DNA of 64,000 nucleotides, taken from positions 124,001 to 188,000 of the forward strand of contig NZ_AP025028.1 in the NCBI RefSeq assembly GCF_003114835.2, written 5' to 3'. This document shows positions 27,433 to 35,651 of the stretch, one piece after another. Source of the stretch: Leptospira kobayashii. GTDB taxonomy: Bacteria; Spirochaetota; Leptospiria; Leptospirales; Leptospiraceae. Under the pieces are notes generated by a model. That model was not told the origin of the DNA. It ran no database searches and was given only the letters and a program-made list of their open reading frames with translations. The stretch's first letter is position 1. Each line of letters begins with the position of its first letter. Both the position numbers and the translations under genes were made by a program.

Positions 27433-27882
27433 TCAGGCGCCTTTTTTCAAAGTTCTGCCTTTTTGAGAATTGATTTTGCGGCGAATATCGCTTGTAACAT
27501 CCGCCAAACTGTATTCGTTTAGTTTGGATTCCATTGCAGTTTGGGCTTCGTCCAAAATTCCTTCCAATGCTTCCTGGATATTTTTTCCAACGGGGCATTG
27601 GGGATTCGGATTTTCGTGCAGCAAAAACAAGGATTCGTCTTTTTCCGAGGCTTTGTAAACATCCAATAAGCTGATTTCTTTCGGAGATCTGGATAGTGTG
27701 GACCCTTTGATCCCTCGTCTTACCTGGATTAAGCCGGCTTTTTTCAATTTTCCCATAAGCAAACGTATGATCGCCGGATTTGTTCCTACGGAACCCGCAA
27801 TTTCTTCGGAAGATTGTTCTCCCTCCATATCCAAAACGGTCAAAATATGGATGGCGACGGAATATCTGGTTGGAATCGACAT
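27433..27882 (-). CDS. Rrf2-family transcriptional regulator (YwnA-like)
   Basis: A 149-residue regulator with an N-terminal winged helix (about 5-75): 'TRYSVAIHILTVLDMEG', 'SSEEIAGSVGTNPAIIRLLM' and 'LKKAGLIQVRRGIKGSTL'. There is a single Cys (in NPQCPVGKN) instead of the three cysteines that bind iron-sulphur clusters in IscR or NsrR, so it is not a cluster sensor of that kind. YwnA/YwnB and thiol- or electrophile-sensing single-Cys relatives are better models. A palindrome 8-26 bases upstream suggests autoregulation, and a second copy lies in front of the next operon. No Shine-Dalgarno site is visible close to the ATG. Confidence 0.9.
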   Translation of the reverse strand: MSIPTRYSVAIHILTVLDMEGEQSSEEIAGSVGTNPAIIRLLMGKLKKAGLIQVRRGIKGSTLSRSPKEISLLDVYKASEKDESLFLLHENPNPQCPVGKNIQEALEGILDEAQTAMESKLNEYSLADVTSDIRRKINSQKGRTLKKGA

Positions 27883-27889
27883 GGTTACT

Positions 27890-27908
27890 TGTAACTATCT
27901 TTGTTACA
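27890..27908 (-). promoter_or_regulatory. Candidate autoregulatory operator of the Rrf2 gene
   Basis: TGTAA-N9-TTACA, 19 bp, just upstream of the Rrf2 start codon. An overlapping perfect palindrome GTTAC-TT-GTAAC occupies 27884-27895, so the GTTAC half-site appears three times in 25 bases. Arms and spacing match the site at 27397-27415. A site this close to the start would block transcription or translation start when occupied. Confidence 0.6.
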
Positions 27909-28079
27909 CCTCATTTTGGCGTCAAGTTTGATTCATTCTGCTTTATTTGTGCTTCTTTTTCATTTGGTAGGATTCAAATCAGCCTCCGGAGAATGGATTC
28001 GAAACCAATTTCCCGGCACCTTCGGTATAAAATTTGGTTTTCCAAAAACTAGGACTTCCCCAAATACTATTTCATACCT

Positions 28080-28361
28080 ATGGAAATATTTGTAACCGCA
28101 GTGACGATCTTCGTTTTGGCGATTTTCGTCGGATTTGAAATCATCACAAAAATCCCTCCCATTCTTCATACCCCACTTATGTCGGGTTCCAATGCTATTT
28201 CTGGGATCACCCTGATCGGTGCTCTCTACTCCTCCGGTCTGCCTGATAATAATATCACTAAGATCTTGGGATTTCTTTCCGTGATCTTTGCAACGGTCAA
28301 TGTCGTGGGTGGATTTCTGGTTACCCACAGAATGCTTGCGATGTTTAAGAAAAAGGACTAA
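28080..28361 (+). CDS. pntAB: Proton-translocating NAD(P) transhydrogenase, alpha-2 (membrane) subunit
   Basis: A 93-residue membrane protein with three hydrophobic helices, matching the C-terminal membrane part of the transhydrogenase alpha chain (dII-alpha). 'VGFEIITKIPPILHTPLMSGSNAISGI' spans its conserved region, including the His-Thr-Pro-Leu-Met-Ser-Gly stretch. In split-subunit systems this gene normally follows pntAA (alpha-1, the NAD-binding part), but upstream here there is only a 197-base spacer and the divergent Rrf2 gene. pntB follows after 14 bases. Confidence 0.9.
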   Translation: MEIFVTAVTIFVLAIFVGFEIITKIPPILHTPLMSGSNAISGITLIGALYSSGLPDNNITKILGFLSVIFATVNVVGGFLVTHRMLAMFKKKD

Positions 28362-28375
28362 GCGGAAACTTCAAA

Positions 28376-29773
28376 ATGAACTTAGTAAACGCGCTCAATT
28401 TATCTTATCTCTTAGCTTCCGTACTTTTTATCGTAGGTCTCAAACAACTCGGTCATCCGAAAACAGCAACCAAAGGAAATATCCTGGGCGCTGTGGGAAT
28501 GTTTATCGCAGTAGTCGCGACTTTATTTGATCAGCAAATCATTAGTTACGAATGGATCGCCATTGGAATTGCAATCGGTTCCATAATCGGAATTATTTTG
28601 GCCATCAAGATTCAAATGACCGCTATGCCTCAGTTGGTCGCGGTTCTGAACGGATTCGGAGGTATCGCTTCGGTACTCGTAGCTGGTTCCGCATTGCAAA
28701 TTTCCATTCCCAAATATGAATATTTGGTCAATTACCAAGAGATCATTTCGATCGTATTTTCAGCGATCATTGGTGGTGTTACTTTCAGCGGAAGTTTTAT
28801 TGCTTTTGGAAAATTACAAGGCCTTGTTACTGAAAAAGCAGTACGTTATCCGGGTGATCAGGTTGTAAAAATCATTGTCGGACTTGCTTGTATCGGGCTT
28901 GGAGTTTACAGCACTCTTTATCCGACCAATGAACCAATCTACTGGATTCTAAGTGCGATCAGTTTGTTGCTTGGTATCTTACTTGTAGTTCCGATCGGTG
29001 GTGCGGATATGCCGGTTGTGATTTCTCTTTTGAACTCTTATTCCGGGATTGCGGCTTCCGCTACGGGATTTGTTTTAAATAATAATGTTTTGATTATTGC
29101 AGGTTCTCTTGTAGGTGCATCCGGCATTATTCTAACGCAGATTATGTGTAAGGCGATGAACAGAAGTCTTACCAACGTATTATTCGGCGGATTCGGTGCT
29201 GTTGCTTCCGAGATGAAAGACGACGGCGATTTTTATCATGGTAAGATCAAATCTACCAGCGCGGAAGAAGTTGCCATGTTGCTTGATATTGCCCGTACCG
29301 TTGTGATCGTTCCCGGATACGGAATGGCGGTAGCACAGGCACAACATGCGGTTCGTGATTTGTACCAATTGCTGACTGCGAGAGGGATCGATGTAACTTT
29401 CGCCATTCACCCGGTTGCAGGAAGGATGCCGGGCCATATGAACGTTTTATTGGCGGAAGCCGATATTCCTTACGATCGTCTGAAAGAGATGGACGAAATC
29501 AATAGTACATTCGAAAATGTTGATCTTGTAATTGTCAACGGTGCCAACGACGTTACAAACCCACTTGCGAAAACGGATCCTAAATCTCCGATTGCGGGAA
29601 TGCCGATTTTGGATGTTGATAAAGCGAAAACTGTAGTTGTGATCAAACGGTCACTTTCTCCCGGATTTGCCGGAGTTCCTAACCCGTTATTCATTGCAGA
29701 CAATTGTCTCATGTTATTCGGGGATGGAAAAAAAGCGACCCAAGAGATGATCAACGCGCTAAAAGAATCTTAA
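28376..29773 (+). CDS. pntB: NAD(P) transhydrogenase beta subunit
   Basis: A 465-residue protein. About 270 residues of membrane helices (proton channel, dII-beta) are followed by the NADP(H)-binding dIII domain with VIVPGYGMAVAQAQHAVRDL, 'FAIHPVAGRMPGHMNVLLAEA', 'NGANDVTNP' and 'VIKRSLSPGFAGVPNPLF', all diagnostic. With PntAA and PntAB it moves hydride from NADH to NADP+ driven by the proton gradient. The alpha-1 subunit is not in this window. A LuxR-type response regulator starts 12 bases after its stop. Confidence 0.95.
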   Translation: MNLVNALNLSYLLASVLFIVGLKQLGHPKTATKGNILGAVGMFIAVVATLFDQQIISYEWIAIGIAIGSIIGIILAIKIQMTAMPQLVAVLNGFGGIASVLVAGSALQISIPKYEYLVNYQEIISIVFSAIIGGVTFSGSFIAFGKLQGLVTEKAVRYPGDQVVKIIVGLACIGLGVYSTLYPTNEPIYWILSAISLLLGILLVVPIGGADMPVVISLLNSYSGIAASATGFVLNNNVLIIAGSLVGASGIILTQIMCKAMNRSLTNVLFGGFGAVASEMKDDGDFYHGKIKSTSAEEVAMLLDIARTVVIVPGYGMAVAQAQHAVRDLYQLLTARGIDVTFAIHPVAGRMPGHMNVLLAEADIPYDRLKEMDEINSTFENVDLVIVNGANDVTNPLAKTDPKSPIAGMPILDVDKAKTVVVIKRSLSPGFAGVPNPLFIADNCLMLFGDGKKATQEMINALKES

Positions 29774-29785
29774 TTGGGATTACAC

Positions 29786-30457
29786 ATGAAAAAGCAAGTA
29801 TACATCGTCGATGACCATCCACTCGTTGTAGATGCCCTGAACAACCTTATCTCCAAATCAGATGATTTGGAGTGTATTGGAAGTTCTGACACTATTGAAA
29901 AGGCATTTGCCGACATAGAAAACTTGCAACCGACTCTTGTCCTTGTGGACATTCAGTTGAAACAAAATCAAAACGGTTTGCAGCTTTTGAAAAAATTGCG
30001 AACTTCCTTTCCCAATATCGCAGTGATCATCATTAGTATGTTAACCGATGATACGTTTGTCGATAGAGCCTTTAAATTGGGCGCTATGGGTTATGTATTC
30101 AAAGAAGACACAACCACTCAGATTGTAGAAGCGATTCACACCGTACTCAGAGGGGATTATTTCGTAAGTTCATCTCAAGCCACCAGGCTTTTGGGGCATC
30201 TTTACAGAACTTCTCAAAAAGAAGAAAAAGATCCGATCGACAGACTTTCCAATCGTGAATTGGAAGTGTTTCTTATGATCGGAGAAGGTATGCCCGTAAA
30301 AGAGATTGCGGCTAATATGGGTTTGGCGGCATCTACGATTGAAACTTTGCGTTCCCGTATCAAAACAAAACTCAGTATCTCTGAGAATGAAAAATTGATC
30401 CGTGTCGCAGTGGAATGGAAATACACTCAATCCAAGCCGGAAGCGGTAGTTTCCTAG
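29786..30457 (+). CDS. NarL/FixJ-type response regulator
   Basis: A 223-residue protein. The receiver has VDDHPL (8-13), a phospho-Asp in LVDIQLKQNQNG and the switch Lys in VFKEDTT. The LuxR-type helix-turn-helix is LSNRELEVFLMIGEGMPVKE followed by 'AANMGLAASTIETLRSRIKTKL'. No histidine kinase is adjacent, so it is an orphan regulator, possibly transcribed with pntB. I start it at ATG 29786, where GGGA is six bases upstream, rather than the TTG at 29774. Its end overlaps the convergent TPR gene by 4 bases. Confidence 0.9.
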   Translation: MKKQVYIVDDHPLVVDALNNLISKSDDLECIGSSDTIEKAFADIENLQPTLVLVDIQLKQNQNGLQLLKKLRTSFPNIAVIIISMLTDDTFVDRAFKLGAMGYVFKEDTTTQIVEAIHTVLRGDYFVSSSQATRLLGHLYRTSQKEEKDPIDRLSNRELEVFLMIGEGMPVKEIAANMGLAASTIETLRSRIKTKLSISENEKLIRVAVEWKYTQSKPEAVVS

Positions 30458-31488
30458 TATCTTACCTTGAAATAGTGATAAAGCAGGGTTTTACCTTCCC
30501 TGCTTGCAAGTAACATCCGATAGGCTTCCGCAATCGTGGAATCGTTCTTATTTTTCTTTTGAATGAAATGAAAAAATTCATTAGCCTTTTCTTCCAATCC
30601 CAGATTTAAAAGTAGATTCAGATAAAAACTTTGGTCATAATCATCGGCAAACGGGGAGAATGCGATAGATCGAAAAAGGGATTCGGCGTTTCGCCATTTT
30701 CTAACTTCAAAATAACAACGTGCGTATGTTTTTTTTTCGCGCCAACCTAATATCCGTTCGTCTTTTAGAAGTGCTAAGGCTTTTTTAGGATCTTTTTCCG
30801 TCAGGTATACTACCCGTCCGAGCAGATTGGATGCCATAACATTTTTTGGATCGGTTTCCAGAATGGATTCGATTTCTTTTTTTGCCTCGGCGTAATTTCC
30901 AAGTTCCAGATAGGTTTTGACAAGAATTGTTTTTGCTTCCGAATAATTCGGCTTGTATTCCAAGGATTTTGATAAAGACGTTATGGCTTGTCCGTATTCA
31001 CCTAATATATAGTAGGCGACTCCCAGATTGTAATGATAAAAGGGATTGTAAGGGGAAATCTGATTTGTTTCCAGCCAGGTGTCTTTGGCTTCTTTCCAAT
31101 TGTCTTCCTGGGCATAGATCATTCCTAGTAAAAAACTGGCTGCTTCCTGATTCGGTTCTTTTGCCAAAGCTTTGGTGAGCGCATCTTTTGCTTCGGGCCA
31201 TTCCAGTCGGGAATAATGAATCGCTCCGGCCAGATAAGAATATTCCGCTTCTTCTTTATAAATATCAGCTTGGATTTTTTTCCATTCCAAGTCTGCGACT
31301 CCGAATTTTCCATAACGAAGCGCGTTTATGATATTTCTCCCCGTTTTTTCCAAATCAATCTTGGATTGAAATGTTTCCGATTCGGTAGGAGGAGGAGTTT
31401 CTTGCGAGTAAGCGGAGAATGTGAGAGCTAACCAAACTAAGGTGATTTTCGAAAATAGGGATATTGTTTTCAATAAAGAATCTTTCAA
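30454..31488 (-). CDS. Exported TPR-repeat protein
   Basis: About 344 residues: a hydrophobic signal ending near SAYSQ-ETPPP, then eight or so tetratricopeptide-like repeats covering most of the chain (for example 'YYILGEYGQAITSLSKSLEY' and 'YLELGNYAEAKKEIESILET'). It probably acts as a periplasmic scaffold. No ATG exists near the signal; the TTG at 31488 gives a 4-base TTGA overlap with the upstream stop, which I take as the start, with TTG 31503 as the alternative. It is the last gene of the SurA / spiro-SPASM / SpsF-PseG-like operon. Confidence 0.78.
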   Translation of the reverse strand: MKDSLLKTISLFSKITLVWLALTFSAYSQETPPPTESETFQSKIDLEKTGRNIINALRYGKFGVADLEWKKIQADIYKEEAEYSYLAGAIHYSRLEWPEAKDALTKALAKEPNQEAASFLLGMIYAQEDNWKEAKDTWLETNQISPYNPFYHYNLGVAYYILGEYGQAITSLSKSLEYKPNYSEAKTILVKTYLELGNYAEAKKEIESILETDPKNVMASNLLGRVVYLTEKDPKKALALLKDERILGWREKKTYARCYFEVRKWRNAESLFRSIAFSPFADDYDQSFYLNLLLNLGLEEKANEFFHFIQKKNKNDSTIAEAYRMLLASREGKTLLYHYFKVRY

Positions 31489-33056
31489 AGCGTTTTCAAC
31501 CAATTCAAAATTACATTTTGTGCGTTTCTATCCAATCTAATTGGGGAGGATAGACAAGTGTCCGGAGGAAGAAACCAATTTTTCGGTTCTCCCAGATAAG
31601 GAATTTCAATTTTTTTAGATAAGAACATTCCCAGTTCTTTATGAATTTCAGTCATTCCAAAAACTCCTACTTTCTTTTTCAAATAGATAGCTTCCAAAAC
31701 ACTTTGACCGAAATACGAAATAAATCCTTCCGATTTCGAAATGCATTTCATATAATCCGTCTTTGTCAAACGGGGATAATATCTGATGTTGGGAAGTTTC
31801 GGGTTTGTTCCACCAACTCTTGTTATATGATTGATTCCCCATTTGGGAGACAACACTTCCTTCAGATATAGGTCCAAAGAATCGGAAAAAACTTCATCTA
31901 GCGCTCCCGCATAAACTAGCCAATCTCCGACGACTTCTTTTTCGTTTCGATAGGAATCTATCAAAGGTGAAGTGTAAAAGGAAAAATGATTTTTATCTTT
32001 CCATTCTACCGAGGGATGAGGCAGTAAAAACAAGTAAGGATTTTTTCTATTTTTATATTCCAAATTATCTATTAGAAAAACGGTTTCATCTTTCGGTAAA
32101 GTTTCCCTTGCATCTAAAATGAATGCGTCTGCATCCGGTTGATGCTTTGTATCCGTAATTACCGAATACCCGTTCATCTGCAATTCTATGGAAAGGGACT
32201 GACAACGATCAAAATGACCGGAACCGAATTGTTTCGGATCTCCGTATTGAATGTGAATTTTCTTTTTTTCGGATTCATTTTTAGGGAGAGAAAAACGGAT
32301 TTGTTCGACGGATTTATTTTCCAAGAATAAATCAGGTTTTTTCTGATATAGATCTATTACTTCTTTCGATCCGAAAAATGGAGACTCACCACCTAACTCG
32401 AACCAGACTAAATTTGCCAATTTCAGGTCGGAAGGTTCATCGATTGTCATTCGAATCAACGCGGACTCTTCCATCTCTTTGGAATCGAGATACGGGGGAT
32501 TCAATCGGTAGACAGAATACCTTTCCAAGTCCTCTTTGATGTGCAGACTTACATGTTCTCTATGTCGTGGTTCCGTTTTCGTGTCTCTTTCACTTACTAG
32601 CGCCTCATAAGAGAAACATTCCGCTCCCATGCCCAAAGGTAAATTCAGGAATGAAAGACAATACAATCTTGTTTGTAAATGACAGAGTGCTTCCGTAAGT
32701 AGCTCAATGGAATGAATGTCTATAAACGGATTATCGCCTGTTAAACGAACGATGTCCTTTGCTCCGAAAGTTTCTGCGGCCAGAATATAACGTTCGCGAA
32801 CATCGGTTTCCGAACCTGCAAACCAGAGATAATCTTTTCGGTTCAGAAAATCTTTCAATTCCAGGTCTGTTTCCGGGATTAAAAATACGATTCTTTCCTT
32901 CGGTAGAATTTGAATGAGCCGACTGAAGATATGATCGAGGATGGTTACACCCGACCCTTCGGGCAATTCGAGTAAAACTTTTCCAGGCAAGCGGGTCGAA
33001 CCCAATCTAGCCTGGATGAAAGCAAAAGGTTTAGGCGTTAAATGTGTACCATTCAT
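31485..33056 (-). CDS. Two-domain protein: SpsF-type cytidylyltransferase fused to PseG-like domain
   Basis: About 523 residues. Residues 10-240 match SpsF-type nucleotidyltransferases: FIQARLGSTRLPGKVL (sugar-nucleotide loop), 'VRLTGDNPFID' (metal Asp), 'RHREHVSLHIKEDLERY' and 'TIDEPSDL'. From about 265 to 515 a GT-B-like fold resembling PseG follows, with 'GSGHFDRCQSLSIEL' near 278 and 'SEGFISYFGQSVLEAIYLKKKVGVFG' near the end. PseG removes UDP from a pseudaminic-acid precursor and SpsF/PseF-type enzymes activate sugars with CMP, so one chain could do two steps for a nonulosonate-like sugar. Start at ATG 33056, overlapping the spiro-SPASM gene by 26 bases; no good ribosome site. Confidence 0.78.
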   Translation of the reverse strand: MNGTHLTPKPFAFIQARLGSTRLPGKVLLELPEGSGVTILDHIFSRLIQILPKERIVFLIPETDLELKDFLNRKDYLWFAGSETDVRERYILAAETFGAKDIVRLTGDNPFIDIHSIELLTEALCHLQTRLYCLSFLNLPLGMGAECFSYEALVSERDTKTEPRHREHVSLHIKEDLERYSVYRLNPPYLDSKEMEESALIRMTIDEPSDLKLANLVWFELGGESPFFGSKEVIDLYQKKPDLFLENKSVEQIRFSLPKNESEKKKIHIQYGDPKQFGSGHFDRCQSLSIELQMNGYSVITDTKHQPDADAFILDARETLPKDETVFLIDNLEYKNRKNPYLFLLPHPSVEWKDKNHFSFYTSPLIDSYRNEKEVVGDWLVYAGALDEVFSDSLDLYLKEVLSPKWGINHITRVGGTNPKLPNIRYYPRLTKTDYMKCISKSEGFISYFGQSVLEAIYLKKKVGVFGMTEIHKELGMFLSKKIEIPYLGEPKNWFLPPDTCLSSPIRLDRNAQNVILNWLKTL

Positions 33057-34581
33057 CGCAGGAAAGGCATGGTGCGGGGATTTCGGAGTGGTTTCCCAGG
33101 AAAGAAGAAGCAAAATAAGAATTCCCTTTTTGCCAAATATCTTTTAAGTCTTCAGTCGCCAGATTTCCTATCTCGCGGGTAATATCCTGTTTGCAGATAG
33201 CAACGGAACCGTTCGCATTGATATATAGATCGCGAGTTAGGTGCCAACAGAACTCACGATGTATCGGAGTAAGATCACTTACCCTTCTTTCTATAAGTTT
33301 GCCGGCATAACTATTGTACTTTTGCAAGATCACATTGATATTTTTCTTTTCAAAATAAGTGAAGTAAGCATCAATCTCATCTTCAACTTCCTTCATTTTG
33401 ATCATTTCCACATTCAAAGAACCTTGCGGTAAAATGGGTTTCAATAGATCGATTGATTCCAAAACTTTAGACAGATCGTTTGTTCCGTATAGAGTTTTGT
33501 ATCTATCTTCCTTTAGAGTGGATAAATCCACGATCACACAAATTTTCTTTTTTTCCGCTTCGGATAAGTTTTCTAAAAAAGACACCAACTCTTTTGTGTT
33601 AGATGTAAGTGATGTTTCGATCATTAGCTCGGTTAAGTAAGGAAACTTTAGAACCAGAGTGACGATCTCTTTCCAATCGGGGTGGAGTAACGGTTCTCCG
33701 TTTCCGCCCAAACAAATTGTCATAGGAGAGGGAAACGTAGATTCCAATTTGGACAAAATCATTTTTGCATTGTCCAAAGAAATGGAAGTTTTGTCGTTTT
33801 TGTCGATCAGATGGTTTCTGCCGCGAAAGATACAATTTTGATCCGATCCTCTTTGAATTTCCCATTCAATATAGGAAGGCGCAAAACGGAAGATAGACGG
33901 TTCTTTTTTTAAGATAGGTAGAATTTCGGAATAAGTCGGCTCAGGGATTTTTTTGAATAGGTTTTCGATCAGATTTACATTGCGAGGATGATTGACCCTA
34001 AGATCGAATCGGTACTGTCTTAAATCCGGCGGTACAAAGAATATATCCACATCGTAATGGTTTATATTTTTTAAGAAGAAAGAATGAACATCGGAAGGTA
34101 GCTTATCCGGTAAGGTGCTTAAAAATTCTCTGGTGAGAATCGTAGGGATGATTCCTTCGGGAAGATTTTCGCTATAGGAATATTGACTGAAAAAATCCTG
34201 ATGTCTCTTCCAGGATTTTTTGGATAACTCCACGTCCAGAAGAGGACTAATCCCTTTCAGATAAAGAAAACAAACCTCGTCCCAATCAGGATCTTGAAAT
34301 TTGGAAGGAGGAAGAAACGGAATCATCTCTTTCAAAAAATCGGATTCATCGTTTAACCCGGTATGGGTTTTCAATCGGTTCGATATTTCTTTTTCCGATT
34401 TCAACTTTTCCTGAAGATCGTCATCAATTCGTATATGAACTGTTATGTTGGGAAAAAGAGAGTCTACTCTTTGGAGAAATTTTTTCCAAAGATCCCAAGA
34501 TGGTTTGTCATTTAGAAACGAGAGAGTCTCGTTATCCAAATAAACCGCAACGAACGTAGGTAAATAATCTTTCCTGGACAT
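33031..34581 (-). CDS. Spiro-SPASM family protein (radical-SAM-like, broken CX3CX2C)
   Basis: 516 residues in three parts. The first 215 recall a degenerate nucleotidyltransferase ('VCFLYLKGISPLLDVELS', 'DLRQYRFDLRVNHPRN'). Residues 235-430 look like a radical SAM barrel ('ICLGGNGEPLLHPDW'), but the cluster motif CX3CX2C reads S246-DQN-C250-IF-R253, so two of three cysteines are gone. The end is a SPASM-like domain with Cys445, Cys463, Cys505 and Cys508. This fits the spirochete-restricted spiro-SPASM family as I remember it. It probably cannot bind the SAM cluster. It starts 2 bases after the SurA-like gene. Function unknown. Confidence 0.82.
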   Translation of the reverse strand: MSRKDYLPTFVAVYLDNETLSFLNDKPSWDLWKKFLQRVDSLFPNITVHIRIDDDLQEKLKSEKEISNRLKTHTGLNDESDFLKEMIPFLPPSKFQDPDWDEVCFLYLKGISPLLDVELSKKSWKRHQDFFSQYSYSENLPEGIIPTILTREFLSTLPDKLPSDVHSFFLKNINHYDVDIFFVPPDLRQYRFDLRVNHPRNVNLIENLFKKIPEPTYSEILPILKKEPSIFRFAPSYIEWEIQRGSDQNCIFRGRNHLIDKNDKTSISLDNAKMILSKLESTFPSPMTICLGGNGEPLLHPDWKEIVTLVLKFPYLTELMIETSLTSNTKELVSFLENLSEAEKKKICVIVDLSTLKEDRYKTLYGTNDLSKVLESIDLLKPILPQGSLNVEMIKMKEVEDEIDAYFTYFEKKNINVILQKYNSYAGKLIERRVSDLTPIHREFCWHLTRDLYINANGSVAICKQDITREIGNLATEDLKDIWQKGNSYFASSFLGNHSEIPAPCLSCDEWYTFNA

Positions 34582-34583
34582 AT

Positions 34584-35609
34584 TTATTCTGCGTTGTACT
34601 TTTCTTCCGGATTGGAAATATTATGCTCTTTCATATAGATAGGATCGAATATAACAACGGAAGTATTTTTCCGGGTGCTCGAAACCCAATCTTCAAAAGA
34701 GGATTGTTCTTTGTCCCGAAATAACAATCCTTGAATCCCTTTTCTCACTGCGTCCAAAGGAGTCGGACGAATTCCTTCTACGAAAACCAGGCAGTATCTT
34801 TTCCGATCGTCTCTGAATACTTCGGAAACTTTGCCTTGTTGCACTTGGCTGAGGACGGAGGCGGTTGTCGGTTGGGATTTATAAAGTTCGAAAGTCGGGA
34901 CCCAGTTCACCAAACCACCGTTTGCTTTGTATCTGGACTCATTTCTAGGACCGGAAGCTACCAATCTGAAAAAAGAAGGATCTTTGATGGATTTTGCGCG
35001 GATTTCGTTTAGTTCCTGGAAAATCCTGGTTTCTTCGTCTATAGAAGAGTTAGCCGGCGAAAAAATCAATTCTCTGAATTTAAATTCGAATCCTACCTTG
35101 GATTTGTTCTTATTGTACCAATTAAGAATCTCTTGTTCGGAAGGAAGGGGAGGAGAAACTTTGATTTGCAAAAGTTGTCCTTTTTTGATCTGGTAAGGAA
35201 GATCTTCGAGCCAAATCTCGTAAGGCAAACCAAACTGCTGTTGTACGCTCTTTTTGAAAGCTTCGATATCGGTCATACCTTGTGCTTCCATCCGTTTTTG
35301 GATTTCGGCTTCGATTCTTTTTTCGTTTACCTGAATGGATTCTTCCTCGGCAGTGATGTCTACGATGGTTCTATCAATCAGGAAGTCTAATACCTGTGAG
35401 TGGAGAGAACCTTTTTTACGAAGAGCGGGAACAAAACGGGAGAGTGATTTGTATTTCTCAACTCCCTTTTCATACTCGGTTTGTGTGATTGCCCGGTTAC
35501 CTACGATGGCGATGACTTGGTTTAGGGATTCGTAAGAATAGACAGTCTGTGTCAACAAACAAGTCGTTGTTACACAAATCGCAAGCCATCGCTTCTTAAA
35601 AAGAACCAT
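34584..35609 (-). CDS. SurA-like periplasmic chaperone/peptidyl-prolyl isomerase
   Basis: A 341-residue protein with a signal peptide (about 1-25, ending VYS-YESLN), a SurA N-terminal domain ('QVIAIVGNRAITQTEYEKG' and 'FLIDRTIVDITAEEESIQV'), and one parvulin-type domain (about 175-290: 'FRELIFSPANSSIDEETRIF', 'GGLVNWVPTFELYK', 'VQQGKVSEVFRDDRKRYCLVFVEG'). The parvulin domain is divergent and may be inactive. SurA escorts outer-membrane proteins through the periplasm. It is the first gene of the operon with spiro-SPASM, which is unexpected for a folding factor and suggests the operon concerns the envelope. Confidence 0.85.
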   Translation of the reverse strand: MVLFKKRWLAICVTTTCLLTQTVYSYESLNQVIAIVGNRAITQTEYEKGVEKYKSLSRFVPALRKKGSLHSQVLDFLIDRTIVDITAEEESIQVNEKRIEAEIQKRMEAQGMTDIEAFKKSVQQQFGLPYEIWLEDLPYQIKKGQLLQIKVSPPLPSEQEILNWYNKNKSKVGFEFKFRELIFSPANSSIDEETRIFQELNEIRAKSIKDPSFFRLVASGPRNESRYKANGGLVNWVPTFELYKSQPTTASVLSQVQQGKVSEVFRDDRKRYCLVFVEGIRPTPLDAVRKGIQGLLFRDKEQSSFEDWVSSTRKNTSVVIFDPIYMKEHNISNPEEKYNAE

Positions 35610-35651
35610 TTGGTCAAAAAAGTAATAGCCCTAGTTCCACTGGGAAGACTT

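Noticed and set aside
27909..28079. Possible remnant of pntAA before pntAB
   Set aside because: No frame there resembles the alpha-1 subunit, so there is no pseudogene to support; the subunit is simply absent.
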